NCBI GenBank assembly: GCA_031264825.1
Contig: JAISDL010000171.1
Span: 1 to 18,987 of the forward strand
Length of the DNA: 18,987 nt
From: Accumulibacter sp.
Lineage (GTDB): Bacteria > Pseudomonadota > Gammaproteobacteria > Burkholderiales > Rhodocyclaceae
Reading direction: 5' to 3'
Part shown: in pieces, positions 1-5,846 of the stretch
Layout of the letters: each line of letters begins with the position of its first letter
Position numbering within the stretch: position 1 is the first letter of the stretch
The notes under the pieces: model-generated
Seen by the model: only the letters and a program-made list of their open reading frames with translations
What the model was told of the DNA's origin: nothing
The model's database searches: none
Position numbers and translations under genes: made by a program

Positions 1-196
1 GGTTAATGGAACTGCTTTCTTTACTGCTTAAGAAAACTGCTTTCATTTCTGTGCTCCTCCAGTTTGGCACTTTTGATGCCGAGAAAACAGGAGGAGTCCA
101 TTCCATTAACCTATACCGCTCATCTCCAAATTGGAATAGACTTAAAGCAGGGAGTCCAAGCTATGAAGCTCATGGATATTGAAGGGGAGGGGGCGA
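1..196. other. AT-richer edge with nested inverted repeats
   Basis: I see no recognisable gene here. Bases 1-11 (ggttaatggaa) are the exact reverse complement of 101-111, and inside that pair ctcctcc (54-60) is complementary to ggaggag (90-96). The word actgctt occurs three times, at 11-17, 23-29 and 36-42. Base composition is clearly more AT-rich than the rest of the window. This could be the end of a mobile element or a decayed gene; nothing identifies which. The upstream sequence of the LUD gene lies here, including its ribosome binding site at about 182-193. Confidence 0.4.
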
Positions 197-868
197 ATGA
201 AAATGCGCGACGAGAGTTTTTCCAAGCGCTGTGCGGCGCTTGCGCCGAAGCTTTTGAAGGCCTTCGAATCGCGGTATTTCGAGGCATATTACTGCGAAAA
301 TGCCGAGGCGGCCGCCGACTCGGCCTTGGGCCTGATCCCGGAGAACGCGTCGGTTTCGTGGGGCGGTTCCGTGACGATTCGGGAAATCGGCTTGCCGGAG
401 AGGCTGCACGCCGGGAATTACCGCGTCGTCGACCGCGAGCGCGCGGCGACGCTCTCCGAGCGGATGGATTTGATGCGGCAGGCGCTCCTTTGCGATTTTT
501 ATCTGACGAGCGTCAACGCCTTGAGCGAGGACGCGCAACTCGTCAATGTCGACGGCAACGGCAACCGGGTCGCGGCGATGGCTTTCGGCCCGAAGAACGT
601 CATCGTCGTCGTCGGGATGAACAAACTGTGCAAGACGGTCGAGGACGCGCAAGTCCGCGCGCGAACGACCGCCGCTCCGCTGAACGCGCAGCGGATTGCG
701 GGCGACCGCTTCCTGAAGACCGAGCGCGCGCTTCCGTGCGTTCGGACGGGCGTCTGCTCGGACTGCAAGTCCGACGAGTGCATCTGCGCGATCACCGTGA
801 CGACGCGCCTGTGCAAGCCCGCTCGGCGGGTCAAGCTGATCCTCGTCGGCGAGCCGCTGGGGGATTGA
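197..868 (+). CDS. LUD-domain protein (lactate utilization protein family)
   Basis: The 223-residue product resembles stand-alone LUD-domain (DUF162) proteins, relatives of LutC and the LutB N-terminal region, which are linked to lactate oxidation; the exact role of the stand-alone form is not established. Visible features are the SWGGSVT motif near residues 52-60, the GPKNVIVVVGMNKL stretch in the middle, and a C-terminal cysteine cluster at about 181, 187, 190, 195 and 197 (C-x6-C-x2-C-x4-C-x-C). Similar clusters are usual in this family and could bind metal, though that is inference. No signal peptide or membrane segment is apparent, so it should be cytoplasmic. I chose ATG 197 because a G-rich ribosome binding site (182-193) lies just upstream; TTG 179 and ATG 203 are alternatives. 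It is monocistronic, and a seven-base repeat element begins directly after its TGA stop. Confidence 0.85.
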   Translation: MKMRDESFSKRCAALAPKLLKAFESRYFEAYYCENAEAAADSALGLIPENASVSWGGSVTIREIGLPERLHAGNYRVVDRERAATLSERMDLMRQALLCDFYLTSVNALSEDAQLVNVDGNGNRVAAMAFGPKNVIVVVGMNKLCKTVEDAQVRARTTAAPLNAQRIAGDRFLKTERALPCVRTGVCSDCKSDECICAITVTTRLCKPARRVKLILVGEPLGD

Positions 869-957
869 GGGATCAGGAGACAGGAGACGGGAGACGGGAA
901 ACAGAGCGGCCTTCGGCCTATTCAGGGATCAGGAATCAGATGTCAGGGATCAGATCA
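869..957 (+). repeat. Composite heptamer repeat element R1
   Basis: Units of seven bases follow the LUD stop codon: gggatca, ggagaca, ggagacg, ggagacg, ggaaaca. A small hairpin ggcc-ttc-ggcc (908-918) comes next, then more units: gggatca, ggaatca, gatgtca, gggatca. The octamer cagatgtc at 937-944 is shared with the four other elements of the family. Unlike the others, both arms run in the same orientation here. The right part supplies a possible ribosome binding site and ATG for the next gene. Confidence 0.85.
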
Positions 958-1275
958 GAAACTCACCTCCAGCCGAAAGAAGCCGTTTTTACGATGAAGC
1001 TGGAACCGGAACTGCGTGCCGATTTCATGGGCGAAGTCGCCTTTGAGGATCGGCCCGCGTCGCAAGTCGTGCGCGAACTGATGCGCGGCTACATCGAGCA
1101 GCGCCGTCGGGTCCGCGAATACGACGACTACGTGCGGCGCAAGCTTGAGGCCGGTCGCGCCTCGATGCGTGCCGGTCGTGGCCGGTCGAATGATGAAGTT
1201 GAAGCCACGTTCGCCGCCAGACGCGAGAGTTCTCTGGGGCAGGACGATCTGGAAAGGAATGATTCGAGAAGATGA
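940..1275 (+). CDS. Ribbon-helix-helix antitoxin-like protein, no partner toxin
   Basis: The product (111 residues from this start) contains a short ribbon-helix-helix region, TMKLEPELRADF followed by RPASQVVRELMRGYIEQR, and a tail rich in Arg/Glu with the motif MRAGRGRSNDEVEATFAARR. This pattern is known from antitoxins paired with RelE/ParE toxins, which bind DNA as dimers and neutralise the toxin with the C-terminal tail. No toxin gene is next to it; instead slyX follows with an ATGA overlap. Start choice is uncertain: ATG 994 would cut off the residues just before the DNA-contacting strand and has a poor binding site, whereas ATG 940, inside repeat R1, has AGGA five bases upstream and keeps the strand. 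That start adds a repeat-encoded N-terminus (MSGIRSE). An orphan antitoxin or regulator is the likely reading. Confidence 0.65.
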   Translation: MSGIRSETHLQPKEAVFTMKLEPELRADFMGEVAFEDRPASQVVRELMRGYIEQRRRVREYDDYVRRKLEAGRASMRAGRGRSNDEVEATFAARRESSLGQDDLERNDSRR

Positions 1276-1481
1276 GCGACGAACGCTTGACCGAACTTGA
1301 AGTCAGGGCGAGCCTCGCGGAGGACGCTCTGGAGGAACTGAACCGGAGCGTTTTTCGGCAGCAGTGCGAGATCGATCGCCTGAAGGAACAGTTGCGTTTT
1401 CTTTACCGGGAACTGAAAGCAGGCGCCGACGCCGCGCCCGATCAGATGAACCCTGCCGACGAGGTTCCGCCGCATTATTGA
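1272..1481 (+). CDS. slyX: SlyX family protein
   Basis: The 69-residue product matches the SlyX family in length and layout: an N-terminal acidic coiled coil (ERLTELEVRASLAEDALEEL), the block NRSVFRQQCEIDRLKEQLR, a second helix, and the characteristic C-terminal PPHY. SlyX is a small cytoplasmic coiled-coil protein of unknown biochemical function, often near the peptidyl-prolyl isomerase gene slyD in gammaproteobacteria; no slyD is visible here. Its ATG overlaps the antitoxin stop by four bases, so translation is probably coupled. The TGA stop is the first part of a 16-bp inverted repeat that ends beside the stop of the convergent PIN-domain toxin gene. Confidence 0.9.
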   Translation: MSDERLTELEVRASLAEDALEELNRSVFRQQCEIDRLKEQLRFLYRELKAGADAAPDQMNPADEVPPHY

Positions 1482-1642
1482 CAGAAGACAGAGGATTGAG
1501 GACAGAGGACAGAGCGGCCTTCGGCCTTCGTAGTCAGTCGTCTGTAATCAGAAGGAGCGTCCCATCCGACATCTGAATACTGAAAACTGATCACAAAGCG
1601 AGCGTAGCGAGCGCTCTGTCATCAGTCCTCTGTCTTCTGTCC
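1482..1642. repeat. Composite heptamer repeat element R2 between convergent genes
   Basis: The element fills the gap between slyX and the convergent PIN toxin gene. Left units are gaagaca, gaggatt, gaggaca, gaggaca, followed by the hairpin ggcc-ttc-ggcc (1516-1526). The octamer is present in reverse (gacatctg, 1568-1575), followed by ctgaata, ctgaaaa and ctgatca units and a second hairpin-prone segment at about 1598-1615 (gagcg/cgctc). The outer ends form a perfect 16-bp inverted repeat, 1480-1495 with 1626-1641. In RNA from either side this would form a long stem, so a bidirectional 3' end or termination role is possible. Confidence 0.85.
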
Positions 1643-2047
1643 TCAGTCCGGTACCAGCGCCGACAAACCACGGCGTACAAGCAGCTTGACGGCTTGTTTG
1701 TCGAACGAGGCGAAGACTGCCGGGCCGCTCGCCATGCGGGACCCGGCGTACGCGGTCACGCCGTCGGCGAAATCTCCGCCGTCTTCCATCATCTGCAAGC
1801 CGGCTTGAACCTCATCGTCGTTCACGACGATCCGATCGGTTGCCACGATCGCGCGGATCGCTTCCGCGATCGCCTCCTTGGGCTGCTTGTAACGGGCGCG
1901 CAAAGTCCAGACGTACTCACAAAAAACCTGGGTCGGTATGACAATTTCGCTTGAGCTTTCCATGATTCTCTCGGCGATCGCGGCTTGGGCGGGGTCGTCG
2001 CCCACCGTGTAGCGTAAAAGGATATTGGTATCGATGACGATGCTCAT
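1643..2047 (-). CDS. vapC: PIN-domain toxin, VapC type
   Basis: The 134-residue product is a compact PIN-domain ribonuclease of the VapC type, which cleaves specific RNAs when released from its antitoxin. The expected acidic metal ligands are all visible: Asp6 in IDTN, Glu44 in FCEY, Asp91 and Asp94 in DFADG, and Asp115 in SFDK. The gene looks intact and full length. I chose ATG 2047 because it lies immediately before IVIDTN and overlaps the antitoxin stop as ATGA (2044-2047), the usual coupling in such operons; an upstream in-frame start at 2080 would add residues with no family counterpart. The stop codon lies on the edge of repeat element R2. Confidence 0.9.
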   Translation of the reverse strand: MSIVIDTNILLRYTVGDDPAQAAIAERIMESSSEIVIPTQVFCEYVWTLRARYKQPKEAIAEAIRAIVATDRIVVNDDEVQAGLQMMEDGGDFADGVTAYAGSRMASGPAVFASFDKQAVKLLVRRGLSALVPD

Positions 2048-2313
2048 TCCAGACCTTTCATCGCCGCCTCGGCGTAGCACGCGGCAATTTCATCGTTCAT
2101 CTCTTCGATGCTGAGCTTTACATCGGTCTTGATCGTGGAACGAAGAGTTGTCAAGAGCGCTTGAGGCGAGATTTGGTTTTTTTGGGCCTGGATTTCTATC
2201 TTTCCGGCGGGAAGTTTTCTGATTGAAATCTTTTCACCGGGACTCACCCCCAGGTGTTCCATGAGCGATTTGTTGAACGTGAATTGGCCGCGCGCGGTAA
2301 GCGTCAGTTCCAT
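2044..2313 (-). CDS. vapB: AbrB/MazE-type antitoxin of the VapBC pair
   Basis: The 89-residue product begins with a swapped-hairpin AbrB-type DNA-binding region (MELTLTARGQFTFNKSLMEHL, then PGEKISIRKLPAGKIEI), followed by a helical acidic tail (SIEEMNDEIAACYAEAA) likely to wrap the toxin. The gene precedes and overlaps the PIN toxin gene, as expected for a type II toxin-antitoxin operon. ATG 2313 was chosen because AAAGGA lies six bases upstream; ATG 2337 would lack a binding site and lie inside the putative operator. Antitoxins of this family usually repress their own operon, with the toxin as co-repressor. The symbol is given by context; the DNA-binding fold is AbrB-like rather than ribbon-helix-helix. 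Confidence 0.88.
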   Translation of the reverse strand: MELTLTARGQFTFNKSLMEHLGVSPGEKISIRKLPAGKIEIQAQKNQISPQALLTTLRSTIKTDVKLSIEEMNDEIAACYAEAAMKGLE

Positions 2314-2316
2314 GAG

Positions 2317-2335
2317 GATTCCTTTCGAAGGAATC
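2317..2335 (-). promoter_or_regulatory. Candidate operator palindrome of the toxin-antitoxin operon
   Basis: The perfect inverted repeat gattcctt-tcg-aaggaatc has two 8-base arms and a 3-base centre. It lies four bases upstream of the antitoxin start and overlaps its ribosome binding site. It is placed at the expected transcription start of the operon, just downstream of a -10 box. An AbrB-type antitoxin dimer binding here would block both transcription and access of the ribosome. This function is inferred from position and symmetry. Confidence 0.6.
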
Positions 2336-2338
2336 ATG

Positions 2339-2344
2339 ATTATA
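2339..2344 (-). promoter_or_regulatory. -10 box of the toxin-antitoxin operon
   Basis: Read on the - strand, the bases are a consensus TATAAT. Transcription would start near 2332, giving a leader of about 20 bases. No good -35 box is seen at 17 bases; that position falls in repeat element R3 (tctccc). Confidence 0.5.
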
Positions 2345-2353
2345 CATCACCAT

Positions 2354-2486
2354 CGGGTATCGGGAGACAGGAGACAGAAGACAGAAGAAAACTGATCGGT
2401 GTTTTGTTGATTCTTCTCCGGCCGAAGGCCGCAAGAATTCTCTGTCTCCCGACATCTGTCTCCTGATACCTGAAAGGCCGCAGGCC
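2354..2486. repeat. Composite heptamer repeat element R3 between divergent operons
   Basis: The element separates the - strand toxin-antitoxin operon from the + strand nuo operon. The left arm has gggtatc, gggagac, aggagac, agaagac units and the right arm has the same units inverted. The centre carries the hairpin ggcc-gaa-ggcc (2420-2430). Pairs include ggtatc/gatacc (2356-2361 with 2465-2470) and caggagacag/ctgtctcctg (2368-2377 with 2456-2465). The reverse octamer gacatctg is at 2451-2458. A further hairpin ggcc-gca-ggcc (2476-2486) overlaps the likely nuo promoter. Confidence 0.85.
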
Positions 2487-2499
2487 GTTCTGTTACAAT
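2470..2499 (+). promoter_or_regulatory. Candidate nuo operon promoter
   Basis: A -10-like TACAAT (2494-2499) is preceded, 18 bases upstream, by CTGAAA (2470-2475), which matches four of six -35 positions. Transcription would start near 2506, giving a leader of about 60 bases. The spacer contains the small hairpin ggcc-gca-ggcc, so the edge of repeat R3 is part of the promoter region. The call rests on sequence similarity only. Confidence 0.35.
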
Positions 2500-2565
2500 C
2501 CGTTCCAAAGCGACATTATTTTCTTCGATAGACTCACAGGTCGCGATTTTTTTTCGGCTTTTTCA

Positions 2566-2940
2566 ATGTTAGAGACCTACTTTCCAGTCGCTGTATTCAT
2601 CTTGGTCGGCATCGTCTTCGGCGTCGCGTCGATCGTCGCCGGGCGCGTCATCGCGCCGCACAAGCCCGACGGTGAAAAACTTGCCGCGTACGAATGCGGT
2701 TTCGACGCATTCGGAGACGCGCGCGGAAAGTTCGACGTGCGCTACTACCTCGTCGCGATCCTCTTCATCCTTTTCGACCTCGAAGTGGCTTTTCTCGTTC
2801 CGTGGGCGGTGATTTTCAAGGAAATCGCCAACGCCGCGACCGTCCGCTGGTTCGGTTTTCTCGAAATGCTCGTCTTTATCGCGATTCTCGTCGTCGGTTA
2901 CATCTACGCTCGCGCCAAGGGCGCGCTCGATTGGGAGTAG
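2566..2940 (+). CDS. nuoA: NADH-quinone oxidoreductase subunit A
   Basis: NuoA is a small membrane subunit at the junction of the peripheral and membrane arms of complex I. The 124-residue product has three hydrophobic segments (about 6-28, 61-82, 98-118), the conserved YECGF loop at 42-46 that faces the quinone site, and the conserved acidic pair Asp71/Glu73 in LFDLEVAFL. It is the first gene of the operon, seven bases before nuoB. There is no Shine-Dalgarno sequence upstream of ATG 2566: the leader just before it is T-rich, with a run of eight T at about 2549-2556. Initiation may depend on an unstructured U-rich leader. Identity is secure. Confidence 0.97.
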   Translation: MLETYFPVAVFILVGIVFGVASIVAGRVIAPHKPDGEKLAAYECGFDAFGDARGKFDVRYYLVAILFILFDLEVAFLVPWAVIFKEIANAATVRWFGFLEMLVFIAILVVGYIYARAKGALDWE

Positions 2941-2947
2941 GGTGAGA

Positions 2948-3463
2948 ATGCACGTGGAACGCGGCGACGCGGCGCGCGCCTCCGACGGCCTCCTGACGGG
3001 GCTGTTCGAGCAGGGTTTCGTGACGACGACGGCGGACGCCCTGATCAATTACGTCCGCACGGGGTCGATGTGGCCGGTGACTTTCGGCCTCGCGTGCTGT
3101 GCGATCGAGATGATCCACGCGGGGTGCTCGCGTTACGACCTCGACCGTTTCGGCGTCATCTTTCGCCCCAGCCCGCGCCAATCCGACCTGATGATCATCG
3201 CGGGGACGCTGACGAACAAGATGGCGCCCGCCTTGAGAAGGGTCTACGACCAGATGGCCGAACCGCGCTGGGTCATTTCGATGGGTTCGTGCGCGAACGG
3301 CGGCGGTTATTACCATTCGTCGTATTCGGTCGTGCGCGGCTGCGACCGGATCGTTCCGGTCGACGTCTATATTCCGGGCTGCCCGCCGACGTCGGAAGCG
3401 CTGATCTACGGTCTTCTTCAGCTCCAGAACAAGATTCGGCGCGAGTGTACGATCGCGCGATGA
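2948..3463 (+). CDS. nuoB: NADH-quinone oxidoreductase subunit B (N2 cluster)
   Basis: NuoB carries [4Fe-4S] cluster N2, the last electron carrier before quinone, in the connecting module. The four ligands are visible: the adjacent pair Cys50-Cys51 in ACCAIEM, Cys115 in GSCANGG and Cys145 in PGCPPT. The 171-residue product has an N-terminal extension of about 12 residues (rich in Arg, Asp and Ala) relative to usual betaproteobacterial NuoB, and ends in ECTIAR, close to the class-typical tail. I chose ATG 2948; GTG 2942 would add two residues. The stop overlaps the nuoC start by four bases. There is an extra cysteine at 60 where related proteins usually have alanine. Confidence 0.96.
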   Translation: MHVERGDAARASDGLLTGLFEQGFVTTTADALINYVRTGSMWPVTFGLACCAIEMIHAGCSRYDLDRFGVIFRPSPRQSDLMIIAGTLTNKMAPALRRVYDQMAEPRWVISMGSCANGGGYYHSSYSVVRGCDRIVPVDVYIPGCPPTSEALIYGLLQLQNKIRRECTIAR

Positions 3464-4050
3464 ATGTGATGATCATGCCCCGCGTCGCTGAATCGCTGGT
3501 TCAATCCCTGCGCGACGAGTTCGGCGAGCGCGTCTCGGCGCGCGTTTGCCTGGACGGGGCGAGCATCGACGTCGCCGCGAGCGATTATCTCGAAGTCATG
3601 GAACGCCTCCGCGACGCGCCCAGCTTCCGGTTCGAGCAACTGATCGACGTATGCGGAATCGATTATTCCGCGTACGGGAAGACGCCTTGGCCGGGGCGGC
3701 GTTTTGCCGTCATCGTGCACTTGCTTTCGGTCTCCAAGAATCGGCGTGTGCGCGTGCGTTGCTTCGTCCCCGACGATGCTTTTCCTTCGATCCCTTCGAT
3801 TTCGTCGATCTGGAATTCGGCCGATTGGTTCGAGCGTGAGGCTTTCGACCTTTTCGGAATCGTTTTCACGGGGCACGCGAATCTGCGCCGCATCCTGACC
3901 GATTACGGTTTCGACGGGCATCCGTTGCGCAAGGATTTCCCGGTGTCGGGGAAGGTCGAGGTGCGTTACGACGCCGAACTCGCGCGCGTCGTCAGCGACC
4001 CCGTGTCGATCGCGCCGCGGGTGATCACGCCGCGCGTCTTTCCCGAATGA
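3460..4050 (+). CDS. nuoC: NADH-quinone oxidoreductase subunit C
   Basis: NuoC is the 30-kDa-type peripheral subunit that packs against NuoD and helps assemble the connecting module; it binds no cofactor. The 196-residue product contains the family signature DWFEREAFDLFGIVFTGH and the block ILTDYGFDGHPLRKDFP. Start ATG 3460 overlaps the nuoB stop (ATGA), so the earlier part of that reading frame inside nuoB is not coding for this protein. Residues 109-117 are a tripeptide repeat PSI-PSI-SSI encoded by nine-base DNA repeats. The last codons and TGA stop are themselves the first unit of another nine-base repeat run that extends towards nuoD. It is not fused to nuoD, unlike in enterobacteria. 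Confidence 0.96.
   Translation: MNVMIMPRVAESLVQSLRDEFGERVSARVCLDGASIDVAASDYLEVMERLRDAPSFRFEQLIDVCGIDYSAYGKTPWPGRRFAVIVHLLSVSKNRRVRVRCFVPDDAFPSIPSISSIWNSADWFEREAFDLFGIVFTGHANLRRILTDYGFDGHPLRKDFPVSGKVEVRYDAELARVVSDPVSIAPRVITPRVFPE
3784..3810 (+). repeat. Nonamer repeats inside nuoC
   Basis: Three tandem nine-base units, ccttcgatc, ccttcgatt and tcgtcgatc, encode PSI-PSI-SSI. Read in reverse they give gatcgaagg-like units, matching the nine-base family found at the nuoC stop and in nuoG. Confidence 0.6.
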
Positions 4051-4086
4051 ACCGGGTCGGTCGAATGGAACGAGTGGAACGAATGA
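4042..4086 (+). repeat. Nonamer repeats over the nuoC stop and nuoC-nuoD gap
   Basis: Five tandem nine-base units are visible: cccgaatga, accgggtcg, gtcgaatgg, aacgagtgg and aacgaatga. The first contains the nuoC stop codon. They occupy most of the 63-base gap between nuoC and nuoD, the only sizeable gap in the operon. The nuoD ribosome binding site (aggggt) lies downstream of the array. Confidence 0.7.
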
Positions 4087-4113
4087 CTCCAAACGCTTCG
4101 CGCCGAGGGGTAC

Positions 4114-5367
4114 ATGCCTGAATTCAGGAACTACCACCTGAACTTCGGTCCGCAGCACCCCGCCGCGCACGGCGTTCTGCGGATGGTGCTCGAACTCGAC
4201 GGCGAGGTCGTCGTCGGCGCCGACCCGCACATCGGGATGCTGCACCGGGGGACGGAAAAGCTCGCCGAGGACAAGAAGTGGATGCAGAGTCTTCCGTACA
4301 TGGATCGCCTGGACTACGTCTCGTCGATGTGCAACGAGCACGCGTACTGCCTCGCGCTCGAAAAACTGCTCGGCATCGACGTCCCGATCCGCGCACGTTA
4401 TATCCGCGTCCTCTTCGACGAGATTACGCGGATTCTCAACCATTTGTTGTGGATCGGTTCGCACGGCCTCGATGTCGGCGCGATGTCGATGGTCCTTTAC
4501 GCTTTCAGGGAGCGCGAGGACTTGCTCGATTGCTATGAAGCCGTTTCGGGAACGCGCGTGCACGCGGCGTACTACCGCCCCGGCGGCGTTTACCGCGACC
4601 TGCCCGATACGATGCCGAAATACGCCGAATCGAAGTGGAAAAACGCCGAAAAGCTCAAGCGGCTGAACGCGGCGCGCAGCGGCTCGCTGCTCGACTTCAT
4701 CGACGATTTCGTCGCGCGTTTTCCGAAGAGGATCGACGAATACGAAACGCTCCTGACGGAAAACCGCATCTGGAAGCAACGCCTCGTGAATGTCGGTGTC
4801 GTCTCAAGGGAACGCGCGCTCCAGCTCGGATTTTCGGGGCCGATGCTGCGCGCTTCGGGGGTCGAATGGGATTTGCGGAAGACGCAACCCTACGAAGTCT
4901 ACGACCGGCTCGACTTCGGCGTTCCCGTCGGGACCGTCGGCGACTGTTACGACCGCTACCTCGTCCGCGTCGAGGAAATGCGGCAATCGACGCGCCTCGT
5001 CAAGCAGTGCGTCGACTGGCTGCGCGCGAACCCCGGCCCTGTCGCGTCCGACGACTGCAAGGCCGTCGCGCCGCCGCGCGCCGAAATGAAATCGACGATC
5101 GAAGGAATGATTCGTCATTTCAAGCTCTTTTCCGAGGGTTTTTTCGTCCCGGAGGGCGAGGTCTACTCGGCCGTCGAACATCCGAAGGGAGAGTTCGGCG
5201 TCTACGCCGTTTCGGACGGCGCGAACAAACCCTACCGCCTGAAAATCCGCTCGCCGGGGTTCGCCCACCTCGCGGCGATCGGCGAGATGACGCAAGGGCA
5301 TATGATCGCCGACGTCGTGACGATCATCGGGTCGCTCGACATCGTTTTCGGTGAGATCGACCGATGA
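4114..5367 (+). CDS. nuoD: NADH-quinone oxidoreductase subunit D
   Basis: NuoD, the 49-kDa-type subunit related to the large subunit of NiFe hydrogenases, forms most of the quinone-binding pocket with NuoB. The 417-residue product is full length. The pocket residues are present: His19 in GPQHPAAHG and Tyr68 in MDRLDYVS, at the spacing of the His38/Tyr87 pair described for the Thermus enzyme. HIGMLHRGTEKL and the terminal blocks SPGFAHLAAI and IIGSLDIVFGEIDR are also intact. ATG 4114 is preceded by aggggt as binding site. It follows the nonamer-filled gap after nuoC and overlaps nuoE by four bases. Confidence 0.98.
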   Translation: MPEFRNYHLNFGPQHPAAHGVLRMVLELDGEVVVGADPHIGMLHRGTEKLAEDKKWMQSLPYMDRLDYVSSMCNEHAYCLALEKLLGIDVPIRARYIRVLFDEITRILNHLLWIGSHGLDVGAMSMVLYAFREREDLLDCYEAVSGTRVHAAYYRPGGVYRDLPDTMPKYAESKWKNAEKLKRLNAARSGSLLDFIDDFVARFPKRIDEYETLLTENRIWKQRLVNVGVVSRERALQLGFSGPMLRASGVEWDLRKTQPYEVYDRLDFGVPVGTVGDCYDRYLVRVEEMRQSTRLVKQCVDWLRANPGPVASDDCKAVAPPRAEMKSTIEGMIRHFKLFSEGFFVPEGEVYSAVEHPKGEFGVYAVSDGANKPYRLKIRSPGFAHLAAIGEMTQGHMIADVVTIIGSLDIVFGEIDR

Positions 5368-5846
5368 TGCTGGCACGCGAATCGCTCGAAAAAATCGACC
5401 GGGAAATTGCGAAGTACCCGGAAGGAAGGAAGCAGTCCGCCGTCATGGAGGCGCTCGCCGTCGCGCAGGACGAGAAGGGGTTTCTGTCGGACGAGATGAT
5501 CGAATTCGTCGCCGGCCTGCTCGGCATGGCGCCGATCTCCGTTCGGGAAGTCGTGTCTTTTTACGCGATGTACAAGCATGAGGCAGCGTCGTCCGGGAAA
5601 ACCCGCTTGACGCTGTGCAGGAGCTTGCCGTGCCGGCTTTCCGGCGCGGACGAGATTGCCGAAACGCTGAAGGAAAAGCTCGGAATCGACTTTGGCGAGA
5701 CGACGCCCGACGGGCGCATGACGCTCGTCGAGGGCGAGTGCATGGGCGCGTGCGGCGACGCGCCGGTCGCGCTCATCGACGATAAACGAATGTGCTGCCG
5801 CCTGACGCGGGAAGGCGTCGACGCATTGTTGCGTGAGATCGGGTGA
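5364..5846 (+). CDS. nuoE: NADH-quinone oxidoreductase subunit E (N1a cluster)
   Basis: NuoE is the 24-kDa-type subunit of the NADH dehydrogenase module and holds [2Fe-2S] cluster N1a in a thioredoxin-like domain. The ligands are visible at Cys85 and Cys90 (CRSLPC) and Cys126 and Cys130 (CMGAC). An N-terminal helical region precedes the motif VREVVSFYAMY at about 60-70, typical of the family. Length is 160 residues. The gene begins with two ATG codons; the first overlaps the nuoD stop (ATGA). Its own stop overlaps the nuoF start by one base. Confidence 0.97.
   Translation: MMLARESLEKIDREIAKYPEGRKQSAVMEALAVAQDEKGFLSDEMIEFVAGLLGMAPISVREVVSFYAMYKHEAASSGKTRLTLCRSLPCRLSGADEIAETLKEKLGIDFGETTPDGRMTLVEGECMGACGDAPVALIDDKRMCCRLTREGVDALLREIG

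Noticed and set aside
64..1275. A single 403-residue reading frame on the + strand
   Set aside because: Its middle overlaps the well-supported LUD gene in another frame and reads as low-complexity Arg-rich protein; only its last ~110 codons are a real gene.
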